Shown here in pieces: positions 23,966 to 38,300 of a stretch of DNA of 64,000 bases. This stretch comes from Phoronis australis (lineage: Eukaryota; Phoronida; Phoronidae). The notes beneath the pieces are model-generated. The model made no database searches, was not told the DNA's origin, and saw nothing but the letters and a program-made list of their open reading frames with translations. The stretch's first letter is position 1, and the number at the start of each line of letters is the position of its first letter. Location: NCBI GenBank assembly GCA_002633005.1, contig NMRA01000370.1, forward strand, positions 4,229 through 68,228, in the 5' to 3' direction. Made by a program: the position numbers and the translations under genes.

Positions 23966-26327
23966 CGTTTTATTCAATTCTTGTAAGTTCAAGTGGAGAA
24001 AAGCGGATAACTGAATAACAACAACACTACATACTAATATACAAATGTGTATTAATTTAGCACTATGTACATCACTTGTACATATTCCAATCTTGAATGC
24101 TGAAACAATTACATAACAATTCAGTATCACAGTACGGAGTTTTTGTACGAACACATGATCAGTTAATGGAAACAAAACTGTCCTTTTACAATTCGTGTCA
24201 TTCCTAAGCAACTCCAGCACCCTATAATTTTGCATAGTAAAGCAAACGAAGTTTAGAGAACACTAAAATCCCAAGAATTGTTGTTAGTGAGAAGAATGGT
24301 CTATCGTTAAAGCCGCATTTGTCCTGTTTAGCTGGCTAAAAACGAAAATGTAACTGGGCCTTTCACACTCATTAAATCAGTCTCCTAGTTTACTGTGATA
24401 GGATTCTGTTTGCTACCATGAGGGAATCAAGAAAATAATTGAAATTTTGTTTATTGGGGTTGGTTAAATTTGAAAACAGTGCATGTATGAATTGACAACA
24501 TCGAACCCATAAGTGACTCTAGAAAGCCCTTCAGTTCATTGCAGTCGGCCAAATTTGAAATACTGCACGTACACATTGCAATACCACACGCACTGCCTCC
24601 AACTTTTGTTCGTAAAGAAAATAGAATTCCATCACAGCAAAGAGAACTACGAGATTGATTACATGAGAGTAAAAGGCCCAATCTAATTTTCCCCTTTTGA
24701 TCCAGCTCAACAGGGAGAAATGCAACTTTAAAGTTCTATTGAACACCATTAATCTAACTATTACAGCGGTAAGTGCTAATTTTTTTCATTTAATTTATGA
24801 TTGACTTGTAAAATAAGCATGTGAACACCTCTAGTTTTCCAAGGTTATACTATGGTCACATTGCACTTCACGAGTGCTATTTTTGTCTTAATAAACCAAG
24901 TCCGTTCTTATTTGACCACATTTTAAGATGGCTCCCTTTCGACCAGCCAATGAAGCTGTATACAGTAATTCTCCACTTATCTTGCACAAAAATAATCGAC
25001 AAAATTGCCATTTTCCACTGATTATCCTTTGTGAAAAATGGGAACTTAAGCAAATATTGTTTTATGACCTCTGTGTATAACTTTAAATGATGTTTTTAAT
25101 TGACCAAAATGTTCTTAATCTATACTCTTGCAGAGAATTTTAACGAAATAGAATTTCACTTATTGGCCATATTGTGTGCTAAATAAGTAAAGAATTACCT
25201 TAAGGTTAAGTGTATATTACAGGTACATCCATTTTACACCTGAAACTTGAACCAAACCATGGTCACACAACAATCAGTCTCAAACCAGTGACCATTTACT
25301 TACGGGTCTCTCAAATGACATTGTAACCAGAATTTTTTAACAAACAGGTCCTCAATATTACAGCTCCTTTAAACCGTGCTTGCAAAGCACAATTTCGGGA
25401 GCTCGTTAAAAAAGATGCATCTCAAATTAGTTTCGGTTTTGAAATGGGGGACAGTTCAAAGGTTTTTCAAAGTCTAATTACCAGTGACAGAATTCCACTT
25501 TAAATAGAATTCACTCACTTGGGAAGACGGTTTTAATTGGAAACAACACTGGCAGACAAATACGGTTATAACGACTCCTCACCGACCTTCTTTGCTTTAA
25601 GCGGAGAATTATTATGCAGATAAAAATGGTGTAGGCACTGATGAAATCATTTTTAGTTTGTAATTTATAATCAAGGATTCAGGTGAAATAAATAAGCACC
25701 CACGGCCCTTTGTTCCACAAAACTTAGGAAGTTAACACTGGTAAATGGTGCGTAGCTGCATTTCCAGTGGAACGAACTACCTGGGTATATGTTAATTGAG
25801 GCTATGACAATTTAGTGCTAGATCATAACAAATGAAAATTCAGCAAAATGTATTTTTTCAAATTGACAGAGCGTTTTTTCCAATACAATTCAAAGGAGTA
25901 ATGAAGGCGGGTTTATAAGAGAATGGGACTCTATATATAACGGATATAAGCTACCCCAACCGTTAGTCAAATTGTGCTTTTCAGTCTTTAAACTCTACCT
26001 TCTGCTTATATATTAGCAATGACAGTGCTCTGTTAAGTCCATGTCAATTGAATGAGGTCAGATCATGAGACTACATCCATTGTAGCTTCTGTTGGCAAAA
26101 GGCGGAGCTTTCGTTTTGTCTCTGTCAAATACAACAATTGTAGATACGTATAAGGCAAGATATTCATTCCTATTCCATGAACTGAACATGGAGATGAGGT
26201 AATCATTTCTGTCCTGCTGTAAATAGGCACAAAAGGCGGAGCTCACTTCAACACTCCACATGTCCTTGCCTATATATGGGCAGAAGGCAGAGTCAAATGC
26301 ATTACAGCCGCCCATCCCCAGTAGTCC

Positions 26328-29300
26328 CTATGAGTTGTTTGCTTCCTCTGGCGCCTTAATGAGGCGCCTGGGCCCCGCCCTGTTGCCCGGCCCCTTGGGC
26401 TTGGCAAACTTTGGTCGGTGAACGTTCTTCTTAGGATGGATTTCGTCAAAGATATATTCTTCTGTCATTTCTGCACCACTGTCCACCTCCAACTGCAGAA
26501 AGATGAGTTTGGTGTTGATAAATAGAGGGCGCCACAAAATTTACGACACACATCTGTAAGTACTGCCACAAGCAGATCATTCACTTTCAAAGCAACGTAT
26601 TCTGTGTAATGTTATGTAACTTGAGTATGAGGTCAGTACACTAAAAATTCTCTAATTTGGGACAGTCTCTAGAATTTGGAACACAGAAACTCCCACAGAA
26701 ATTGAATTTTCCTTATTCTACAATTTAGGACAACGGCAATTTTGGCGTTCAAAATATTTTCGATACTTCGGACTCTTTGTTTTCCATCTAAATAGTAGGT
26801 AATTTTGCCATCTGTGCAATGAGTCTGGAAATTGGAACAGCCAATATTAGCTATTTCTAAAATTTGAAATAACCCCTTACCTTGAGCAAAATACATAATT
26901 TTTCACTGACCCCAAATTGTAGAGTTTTTACCATATTTATTGATTTGACTTTTTTCTGACAACCGCGAGCTTGGGACAATTATTGTATAAACTGAAACCT
27001 GGCACAAGATCTGACAGCCACCAATCAAAGCGATAAACTAAGGCTGTTACGAGTAAATAAGGTCACACTCAACAGAACATGCCTTAGAATACATTTGCAT
27101 TTTGTCATTAGTGTTCTCACTCTCGCATTTACCGAATAAGCCAACTACCGTATTCGCCGTAATAACCGCCCAGGGCGCTTAGAAAAGTTCGGTTCAGGGG
27201 GGGCGCTTTTTATAACCCAAGGCGGTTGAAACCCGGTCTCCGAAACGGGTGAAATCGGAAGCTAAGATTCATCAAATTTACGCTCTGTGACGTATATGTA
27301 ATCTATGAAAGACTTTCAACAAAACTGTGGTGCATTGCTATCAAACTTTGCTGCTAAATTACGATCATTTTACAGAAAATTGTGCTGAAATCCCAGGGCG
27401 AAAACTCGCCGACTGACTGCCTCGAAATCGCCGTCTTCGATATGGCGACTTCAATGCTTGAATAAAAATGGTTTCGACTCAAGCAAATTACCTGAAATCC
27501 TCTTTAAGTTTTATAAGTAGCGTCTCTTAGATTTTTTAAGTTCCCGTGGAGTCTGGATTAACGGCAGGTTTAAGTACAAATCTGTGCAACATCGTGCCAT
27601 CTACATGTATGATCGGCAACACGGCGAGAAAAATGTCTGGACGAACACACATGTTGTTGTCACGTGACGTTTGTTTTGAAGTTCGTCTGCGAGTAAGCGA
27701 GCGCGTGCGTGTCACCAGAGTTCATTTGCCAAAGCAGAGACCGTCTTTTGGCCAGAGCCACGCAATCTAACTAGCTAGATGTGTCTAAAGAAATTTGCAC
27801 AAGCAGTAGGCCTAAACCAGAGCGTGTTTCATTCAGCACTTGCCGGTCTCGTGCTAAAAACTTTCGACATTTGTCTCGGTAAGGCCCATATTAGTCGCCG
27901 TGTAGCTGGATGCGTACGTAACTATCTGACAGTTATTTTTCGGTGTAAGGGTGTGTAAGCATTCACTGTCAGTTGTCATTTTATCGGATATTCGGCTTAA
28001 TAACACCAATTATGGTTAATCAAACAATCCATCTCAAAAATAACGCAAACATGTTTATAGTACTAGAAATTGTTGGAAATTAGTTCCAATATTCATTTCT
28101 TATCGATGCTATGCTACCCGCTTCATGAATGGATAGTTCCCAACTAATGTCTTTGATGACAGGATATGTAGCGCGCGCTTCCTGGCCACGTGCATTTAAC
28201 ACCGAGTTATTTTTATTCATGAGACAGTCGATGTGTCTACTGAAAGGTCAGACCATGGGACACGGTCGTGGCGAGAGCGTAGCAACGCTGTTGCGTTCTT
28301 TTTGAAGCGCTTCGTTACTTTGTCACGGCTAAATACAAACGTAGCAGTGCCGCTGGTGGTCTAGAAGACCCGTGCAAAATTTTTTTGATAAATTGAAGAC
28401 GTTACTGTAGATGAGTTTTAAGACTGTAGGTACATCATTGTTCGCATGTACACGTTCATGGACTGGGCGCTTATTTCAGCAGTCTGAAAACGCGTGGGGG
28501 GCGCTTATAGGGGCATGGGCAGTTATTACGGCGAATACGGTAATTGCAATTAAAAAATCCCACAAATGAACCTCATCCTGTCAAGCATGTGAACAACATT
28601 GGGGCAAGCAAGTCAGATTTTTTGTTTAAGGTTATACCTCAGGATTTTATCAACAATCCAAATATCTACAAAACTATAGATTCTAACTTGGTAAAAGAAA
28701 ATCATAAACGGCCTATTTTTGATAGCCCCTCATGCAAAAGTAGAGTATTGTAAAATCAGTTGCTAACAGCTTTTTCAAAATAAAACTTAAAAAAAATATA
28801 TTTCAGCCCAATCTCATGCTAGTATCATCAGGTGGGTGATTTTCGCAACAGTACATTCTTATTATGTCCTCCTAAACAAGCAAGGATTACCTTTTTAGTG
28901 ATCTCGATGCCTTCCTCTTCCAGGAAGGTGATAAGGTTGTTCTTACAGCTGGAGTAGAGCATGCGTTCTTTTATAGGACACTTGAACCCCGGCATAGAGT
29001 AGATAAATACTAGAACGCAAGCACTTAAGTGTCACAGCAAATAGTTGGATAGAACACAGAGCCGCGTTATCTTGCGAGTCTGGTAAGACCAGTTATTAAT
29101 ATCATGCATATGTAGCACAAGGACTCGCTAGGATTACAACAGTAAGGTCGTGACTTTACCACCACCTACAAACAAAATGGCCGCCACTGATGCAACACAC
29201 TGCTACCTCCAAAAAACAATTTAATTCCACTGCAGCAAAGTGAAATGTCTTTGAGAATACATTCATAAGTTCTAACAATTACATTTAAAGAAATGTTCAA

Positions 29301-32300
29301 TAAGTTTCAAAATTAATAAATTATAAAGCATGAAGTCATTTTTTCCCGAAATGAGCACCAGATCACTTATACACAAGCATGATACAAACTTGACACACAG
29401 AGATGCAAGACCAAAGCTTGCCAACAAACTCTGTCCCACCCCCTGGACAAAATTTAAGCCCATGTGAATAAGATCTGAGTTAACCTCATAGTTTTTCCAC
29501 CATTTAACATAAGTATATCAACCATGTTTCAAAACATTAACATTCTTTAAGACCATCACCATCGCATTCTAATCCTTGTTTAAACCAAACTTGATTTAAT
29601 AAATCGCCTGGAATTCCTCCAGCGGTCATGCCGTATTGACATCTAAAATTAAACCACTGTGCAAACGTGTTCTCAAGCAGTCATTATTTCTACACTAAGC
29701 AAGGAAAGAGACAAAGGCAATAAACCTAAATCAAAAGTTGAGTTCTGACAGAAGACATCGGTATATTGCTCCTTTAAACCAAACACAATACAAAAGACAT
29801 TGGCATATTGCTCCTTTAAACCACATACAATACAACGGCTGTACTTGATTGACTTTGCCACTTCTGGCGAGTCTAGCAGCACAAACATCTAAGTGGTCTT
29901 TAAAGCGGAAGTCGTCATCGAAAACCAATCAGATGCCTTTATAGCCAGTTGACCAGGCAGAACCAGAGAAGTCAATCAAGTGCAACCATTGCCTACCTGC
30001 TGACTCCAAGTAATCCCCTTCATGGGAATGGTTAAAACGGAACAGATGGAACCTGCCACTGTTCTCTGGCACCCTGGATGGCAAGTCTTCCACTGTGGTG
30101 TCGTCTGCTCTTCCCAACTCAATGGTCTCTTTCTCAGTGTCTATGTACTGCAATATATTTACAGTAAAATGTCGCTACTTCAGGCATTAACAATATGGCA
30201 GAAAAAAGAAATTTTATCTTTTAACTTTTTCATTGAAGAAATGTGGCACCAATCATTATTTATAAGCTCTATAACCTAGATACTATCAGACAATGTTTTG
30301 AGAAATCGCATATGAATGCTAGATTAGAAGACTTACTATGAAAAACGAAAAAAAAATTTTTTGCAATTATTTTTGTCCGAAATTAGTTAGATTAGACGAC
30401 TTTACATATTTTATTTGTTATTGAATTATAGAACAAATTTATTTCGATAGGAAGTGTGCTCAGTCAAGACTGTTCTCTAGCATCCCCATTAAAATTACAT
30501 AATTACAAGTTAAACAATTGTTAACAAGCAAAATGGAAACATTGTGAGACTTCTGAGCATTGCAAGGGGGTAACTATGTAATAGAATTTGCCATTAACAT
30601 TAAAGTGCATTTTTGCACCGAGTCCCAACAAGGCAGTCGGCATTGATGTATGGGACACAGGTACGTCTGCTCAAGATCATTAGCATGAGCAATACGTGGT
30701 CATACACAATAGTGGGTCTTCACTGGCAAATAGGCTACTGAAAAATGTACGTACATATGGGCAGGCACTGATCCAGATCTTGACCTGGGCCCATGATCAC
30801 TTAGCTTCTCAAAAGATTAATTTCGTACGTTGACCAACTGCATGTCTCAAATTTCACATGATACGATTGGTCAGTTTCTTAGTGGAATCTCGAGTACAGT
30901 TTTGTGGACACAGTCCTTAATCCTACAATTCAGTCATTTAGCATTTTCAAGCAGTTTAAATGCAAACAAGTGCAATGCAGAGCATTGAAATGGGCCCACG
31001 AATGCACTGCAAACGTTGGGCTTTTAGGGGTGTTTATTAGGAACATAAAAATGGCCATTAGATGTTGTAAAATACATCAAATCCATGTGTCATCAAAGCT
31101 ATTTACCAAATTTCATAAAAATCCATCAAGGAACTTCTGAGAAACAGAGGAAAACGAAAAAATTGAAATTGCCACTAGGAGGCTGTAGGCAGATAACTCC
31201 CACTAAGAGGCGCCACAATAGATGAAGTCGTCGGAAAATTATCATCAAACTTCCTCTTCAAATTAGGAACATACATGCCAATTTCCACAATCATCCTTAG
31301 AGTGGTTTGGTTGACAGAGGGGCAGATGCCAAAAAACAGACTTGAAAACAGTAACAATGGCCACTACGTGGCGCAAAATGCCTCGAATCCATCCGAAAAC
31401 GAAATGATAACATCATCTCACTAATAGATGCCTAACTGCCATATTTTATGAAAATCCATTGAGAACCTCCGAATATACAGAAGTAAACGAAGGCTTCAGG
31501 AGATACAGCTGCGGACGCTGTACGCCCAGACAGAAATGACGGCAGTATGCAACCACACGTAAATATGTGGGTGCAAAAAAATGTCATAACAAAACCACAA
31601 CAATGCACATTCTCCCTTACAAGCCTTCGGTTTGAAGCTTTTTTCATAGTCAACTATCAGCATTGCAAACAACGTAATCTGCTCTAATTCAAGGTCCTCG
31701 TGGAAAACACAGTCAAACATTAATGAGGCTACACTGAGACAAAAATCACGAGTTCTGTCTATTTTTTGCAAAACAAAAAAGCTGTAAATAGGAGATCGCC
31801 ATTGGGAATGAGATTCTACTTTACGTACCAACTGAACATATGTAAGTTCCTTGTCCCTGAACGACTGGACTTTGGCCATCGCAATGTCAGACATTGGGAA
31901 GGAGACCCCCTGTAGAGTCTGGTGTTTGGCATCCACTCCGTGATGAGTTTTCACCTGTGTACATAAATTATTCAAATGCAGTGAGAGTTGTGTAGCTTAT
32001 TGAAAGGCGGGAAAAATTGTTCTAATTTAGGAAGCAATATGTCCGACAAGTAAAACTTCATTATCATTCTTTAATCCAATCTATGCAGCAACAAATTAAA
32101 TGTGGTTCCATGTTTAAGTTTTGTACTACAGTTACCATGAGACAAAAGTTTTGAAAAAGTGTCAGCATGCACAGCAATGTTAGAAGCCCTGCAAAATGAA
32201 AAAAAGTGCAATTTTGTATTAAATTAATTTTGTCCGAAATTGCTGAGATTTTACCATACAGTGAGACTCGTTTACAGACAGGGGAATACTCTTCTTATTT

Positions 32301-35300
32301 TGCATCAAATAAATCAAATTCATTTTCCCAACAATTGGGTTGTGCGAAAAAAAATGAATATACAGACTCCATCGTAGGCCAATGTGCGACATTTATTGAA
32401 TAACTGTGCATAGCCATCTGGCAATGAGCAAATTTAGTGAAATCCGGCTTATATTGATACAGTTTACAGTTACTGCAATTAAGTCTCTTTGTCTTGCTAC
32501 AATGTGAGAATACTTTAGCCCATAGTCAAAGAAATTCTCAATTGAGTAAAATGCCTGTGGGGTCACATGACCGTCACCCTGGTCACATGACCGTCACCCT
32601 GGGCACACATTTCACCTCATGATTGCAACAGAATGAGATCGCTCATGCGAATGGATGAAGGAAGGAGGTGAAGAGATGTCAGACGTCATTAAAACAGCTA
32701 GAAGTGTGTATTACTGGAACTAATGATACGACAATTTCTGAGGTGCAAAACTGTATGCGATTCAATGTTGGAGAGGCTGTTTTCAGAAATTCCTTGAATG
32801 TCCTCGACTTCACAAACATTGGACAAACGATAAGCAATAAAACACGGACATGACAAACGCAAGTCGTTATTTTAGCGCACTACCTTTAAATGTTCAACAA
32901 AAATCACGTCAAACAAACACATTACACAGGCTGGGGTAAATTAAGTAAGCAAAAACTGAAGAAAAATGCATCTTGCGAATACTTCAGAAAAAAAAGATAA
33001 CGTCGTTTACGCATGTCCCAGCACAGAAACATTCACTACAAAGAATCCTTAGTTATGCCACTCTGACAACATAATCATCTGCATCATAGGGGAGCCACAT
33101 TTCCCTCCCGCAAAGTTTCTTAAACCATAAGGATAAAGAAATCTCGATAAACAATAAGTTAACCAACATCAAAAGAATGTAATAGTTATGCACATACGGC
33201 TAATACTGCTTGCGAAATGAAAACAGTAAACAAGTGAAAAGTCGTAACTGAAATTCACCTTTAGTAAATATAATTTTTCAGGGTTAACAATAATTTGTTT
33301 CCATAGAATGAGAGAGCAAATTCTTTGAGAACATGCTTCAGCTGAATATCAAGTCATTTTTTTCCAAGTTACATGAGAGCAAGTTCTTCATATAGGATGA
33401 CTATAATGCTGCTTTTCATTCTGAAGCCAGTGAAACACTCCGGGGCCTACTAAGGTGAAATACTGTAAATTTATTCCAGTTGGAGAACTTTGTGCTAATT
33501 CAGGTAGAGATGGCTTTGAAAGTTCAAAAGCAAGGAGGCCAGACAAAGGATCACGGAAGAGAAACTAATTACCAAAGTGGCAAAACAAGAAATTCATGAC
33601 AGGACAAAATCACAAGCATGAGGCGCCATCTATTGAACATTAACGCAATTTGACTTCTCATGCGTTGTTACAGTACCTTTACATTGGTTGTAAATGACAC
33701 TGGGGACTGAAAAAGTCATCTATGAAAAAACAAGAAAACCATCTCTCCCCTGACATGTATGCAAATGTTTTAACCTTGGCTACCTAAATCTTGGGATCAA
33801 GCATAACTCAAATTGCCATGAAAAAACACCACTGGGAATCGCAGGATCATTTTTCATCATTCTTGTCTACAGGCATTAAAGTGGACATTTGTCACCTTTA
33901 ACCCCCTCTTCAAAGATTCTACACAAGGTGTGTTGAAGCAACTACTGCTGTGGACACTCGTTCTCAAGGAAATCATTGGACCTAATCATGTTTATACAGA
34001 AGAGAAAGTGAGTCGACAAGATTTGCTCTTGGAATCACTGATCCTTCTGGGTAGAAGGTTAAGTAAAATGACCAGACAAAAGCAAGCAGTGGTGGCTGTA
34101 GATGCTATTTGTAGAAATAACTTAGTACAAATGCCAAGCACCAATAGCATGCTAACGTGGACTACTTTTTTACGGAACTTCTGCAACCTCTCGTGAGAAG
34201 ATCTCCATGACTAAATATGCTCGAAGAGTTCTCGCAAGTTTCAAATCCCTTGTTTTGTGCAATGATGCTGACTTTGCTTGTGCATGTCCGACGCAATTCA
34301 GTCAATGGACCGCCTGCATTTTTTTGTAAGTATATCATACCTCGTTATCTTTAATGAACTTCAACTCTTCCTCTGCGTAAGTTAGTGGTGCCGGAGCATC
34401 TTGGTGAATCAAATGTTTCTTGTAGCCAGACAAATCAACATCAGACTGGAGATGAGGAAACGAAAACACAAATCAGTAACGAAGTCGACGGACAATATCA
34501 TTCGTCCAGAAAAACTACTTGATGCCGAAAAAATACAAATAAACAACTTCTCAAATCCCTCTTAGACTTTCTCATGGTGTGTGCTAATTGGCCGATCTAT
34601 GTGGTTTACATAATATGTCGCTACAAATCCACCATTGGCCCTGTAACCTGCATTTTTTCTCCTGACACTACAGAGACATATGAATGACTTGTTGTAATAA
34701 AAACTCAAGTTTGTAGTCTCTATGTCACATATAGCTGTAAATCACACAGTGCCATATAATACTGTATTAGTTCGTATTGTAAATGAAGTCAAGCCTACAG
34801 CTGTAAAACTTTTATGGAATTCAAACGCGCCAGTCACATACCTTGTGTGTCCCAAAGACCTCCTCCTTTATCTGCCCTCCACCAAACTCCATCTTCATTG
34901 TGGACCTTGTAGCTGCGTACAGCATTTTTTCTCTCACCTAACAAAAATAGCCATTTCCAGTAAATGATATATAACAGATCAGCCATTTAAAGCCAAACAT
35001 GGCACCGATTAGGTCAAATCGAAATTGCCAACAACAGTGCAGCGGTCTGAACAATGGTTGTGGTTCTATGCTCGCTTCCAAACTGAGCACAGCGGGGTCT
35101 TGGGCCCGTTCCAAGAAAGCTAACTTAGCTAAGACCAATCTTAAATATCAGTCAATATAAGGCAAGACTTAAATTTGTCTGTCTCAAGAAAGAGATCTTA
35201 AGTTTGACTTAAGTTTTTGACAGACGCGTTGTCTTGATTTTGATTATCTTACCGGATGTAGAAGTTTGGAAGTTGAGGGGAATCTTAGACTTAAGTCAGT

Positions 35301-38300
35301 TTCTTGGAACCGGTCCCCTATCTCGGGCTTCCACGTGCTCAGTTTTAAAAGTACTGTAATCTTCTTTAAGGCGTTTTAGGATAAGAGAAAAAACAAACAG
35401 AAGACGCCTGTCTCCGAATTCCACAACTTACAGGGGATAAATCTGGAGAATAGCATATAAATATCCACTCATAGCCCATGTCGTTCTTGCTATCCAGTCT
35501 GTAGAGTAGATAGCAGGGCTGTTTCTCCTCCAGCACAGACAACACACAGACATCATAATGTACACTAGAATTAAGGAATTACTTCAAAGTCCCACATGTT
35601 TCAATATTTCATTCATAAAGTCCAATTTCGTCCACTACAGTGAGATGAAAACATTATTGAAGTTCTATTAAGCACGGCTTTAATGGGTCGCAGATGTCCA
35701 GCTTAATACAAAATAAGAATGAAGGTAGAAACAAAAGTCACGCAAGCTTGATTTTACCGGGATTTTCCAGGGATATGCCCATGGGTGTGTATTCGGAAAA
35801 TAAAAACTTTCAGGCGTTTCAATAACACCAGATACACGACTGAGTGTTTATTCGGAAAGGGGGAAGTAAAAAGTCACGGGCTTGGCTGATATGAAAATAT
35901 TAGTGATTCTTTTCATAGAACTGTGTGTTTTTTAATTTTAAGTTATCAAATACATAGTTCACCAAAATTTTGTTCATTTCTATGAAAAATAAATGCTCCG
36001 GAAACAGAATTTGTGGCTAGAAGTTGACCCTTAGTAGGGAAATTTTCCAGATAAACGCCCCACTCTCTGGACACTTGACAACGGAAATTGTAATACCAAA
36101 TGAACGTCCATGGCATTAATTTGCCCATGGGCGATTTACCGGGTGAGCTTATCTACGGAAAATCCCGGTAACATGAGCCAACAAAACGGAGAAAGGAATT
36201 CCACACTCAGCACGATGCTGTTTCCAGTTTCACAACAGAAATTTGGGTGCATTTGAGATAAGCACGACATCACTGTAACAGGTAATGGGTTGATTGAAAA
36301 TTTGCCTTATGTATGTATCCAAAGACAGCAACAGAACAGGATAATATGCAACCGTCAATGAAATTGGAGGGAACGGAATCGGCAGAAAATGCAGTCGGAG
36401 GGGCAAAGCCTCTCTTTTTTAAAGCGACAAACAGAACGAACAATTCTGCGTGCCCCATGGGCACATGTACAGTCAACTCTGTATCCATTAAGTAATATCA
36501 CGGCAATGACACAAAAACGGATTCAAATTTGAACTCTGCTACAGTTCAAAACAATAGTAATACGACAAAATACCGTTAACAGATAATTCAGTAACTATTA
36601 CAGGAGTAAAATTATATGTAATTACTAACTGGTTTAGCCACCTCACTAACTTTCTTTTATTTTCTCCTTCATTCTGGCTCACGAGACAAAACCACTCTGA
36701 CCATGAATTTAGCTTCTACCCAGACATCATGACAGTGAATTGCAGGTCATTTTGTTCAAAATCTTTTGACGTATACTGTAGATGTATGGGCACTGACACC
36801 GTTTTTTACAGTGACTGTGTCAAAATGCCTTCCTAGAAGACTGTCTTAAAAAGGATATCATCCTCCCAGCTGCCTTGTGCTTCACGGTCCTCACTTAATA
36901 CTAGAGTCTCTGAAAATGAAACAAACTAGACAGTGCTTCAAATAAGGGTAGCGACTTGAATTTAATATTGGTGGATTTAACACATACCGTATTCGCCGTA
37001 ATAACCGCCCAGGGCGCTTAGAAAAGTTCGGTGCAGAGGGGCGCTTATTATAACCCAGGGTGGTTGAAACCCGGTCTCCGAAACGGGTGAAATCAGAAGC
37101 TAAGATTCATCAAATTTACGCTCTGTCACGTACATGTAATCTATGAAAGACTTTCAACAAAACTGTGGTGCACTGCTATCAAACTTTACTGCTAACTTAC
37201 GATCATGTTACAGAAAATTGTGCTGAAATCCCAGGGCGAAAACTTGCCGACTGACTGCCTCGAAATCGCCGTCTTCAATATGCTTCAATGCTTGAATAAA
37301 AATTTTTTCGACTCAAGCAAATTACCTGAAATCCTCATTAAGTTTTATAAGTAGCGTCTCCAATATTTTTAAGTTCCCCTGGAGTCTGGATTAACGGCAG
37401 GTTTAAGTACAAATCTGTGCAACATCGTGCCATCTACATGTATGATTGGCAACACGGCTAGAAATATGTCTGGACGAACACACATGTTGTTGTCACGTGA
37501 CGTTTGTTTTGAAGTTCATCTGCGAGTAAGCGAGCGCGTGCGTGTCACCAGATTTCATTTGCCAAGGCAGAGCCCGTCTTTTGGGCAGAGCCACGCAATC
37601 TAACTAGCTAGATGTGTTTAAAGAATTTGCACAAGCGGTAGGCTTAAACCAGAGTGTGTTTCATTCAGCACTTGCCGGTCTCGTGCTAAAAAATTTCGAA
37701 TTTGTCTCGGTAAGGCCCATATTAGTCGCCGTGTAGCTGGATGCGTATGTAACTATTACAGTTATTTTTCGGTGTAAGGGTAAGTGTGTAAGCATTCACT
37801 TTCAGTTGTCATTTTATCGGATATTCGGTTTAAAAACACCAATTATGGTTAATCAAACAATCCATCTCAAAAATAACGCAAACATGTTTTACAGTATTAG
37901 AAATTGTCGGAAATTAGTGCCAATATTCATTTCTTATCGATGCTATGCTACCCGTTTCATGAATGGATAGTTCCCAACTGTCTTTGATGACAGGTTCATG
38001 GATGTAGCGCGCGCTTCCTGGCCACGTGCGTTTAACACCGAGTTATTTTTATTCATGAGACAGTCGATGTGTACTGAAAGGTCAGACCATAGTGGGACGC
38101 GGTCGTCGTGAGAGCGTAGCAACGCTGTTGCGTTCTTTTTGAAGAGCTGCGTTACTTTGAAGTGTAAAGTCATGGCTAAATACAAAGGTAGCAGTGCCGC
38201 TGGTGGTCTAGAAGACCCGTGCAAAAAATGTTTGATAAATTGAAGACGTTACTGTAGCCGAGTTTTAGGACTGTAGGTATGTCATTGTTTGCATGTACAC

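Larger units (their letters stand above)
20119..26327. other. Convergent intergenic region between FAM107-like and twinfilin genes
   Basis: Both flanking genes end here, so the region holds their 3' untranslated sequence. I see no further exon. Repeats include an imperfect hairpin near 21851-21955 (AAGGAACTCC / GGAGTTCCT arms), the interrupted repeat at 22600-23965 and relatives of other families near 24960-25200. Open frames up to about 120 codons have no recognisable protein character. Confidence 0.5.

Noticed and set aside
31496-31975. 159-codon minus-strand frame as a separate gene
   Set aside because: Only codons in 31829-31954 are twinfilin exon 7; the rest is intron read-through past a good GTACGT donor.
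33930-34196. 88-codon plus-strand frame in a twinfilin intron
   Set aside because: No family resemblance, no splice signals and equally open on the other strand.
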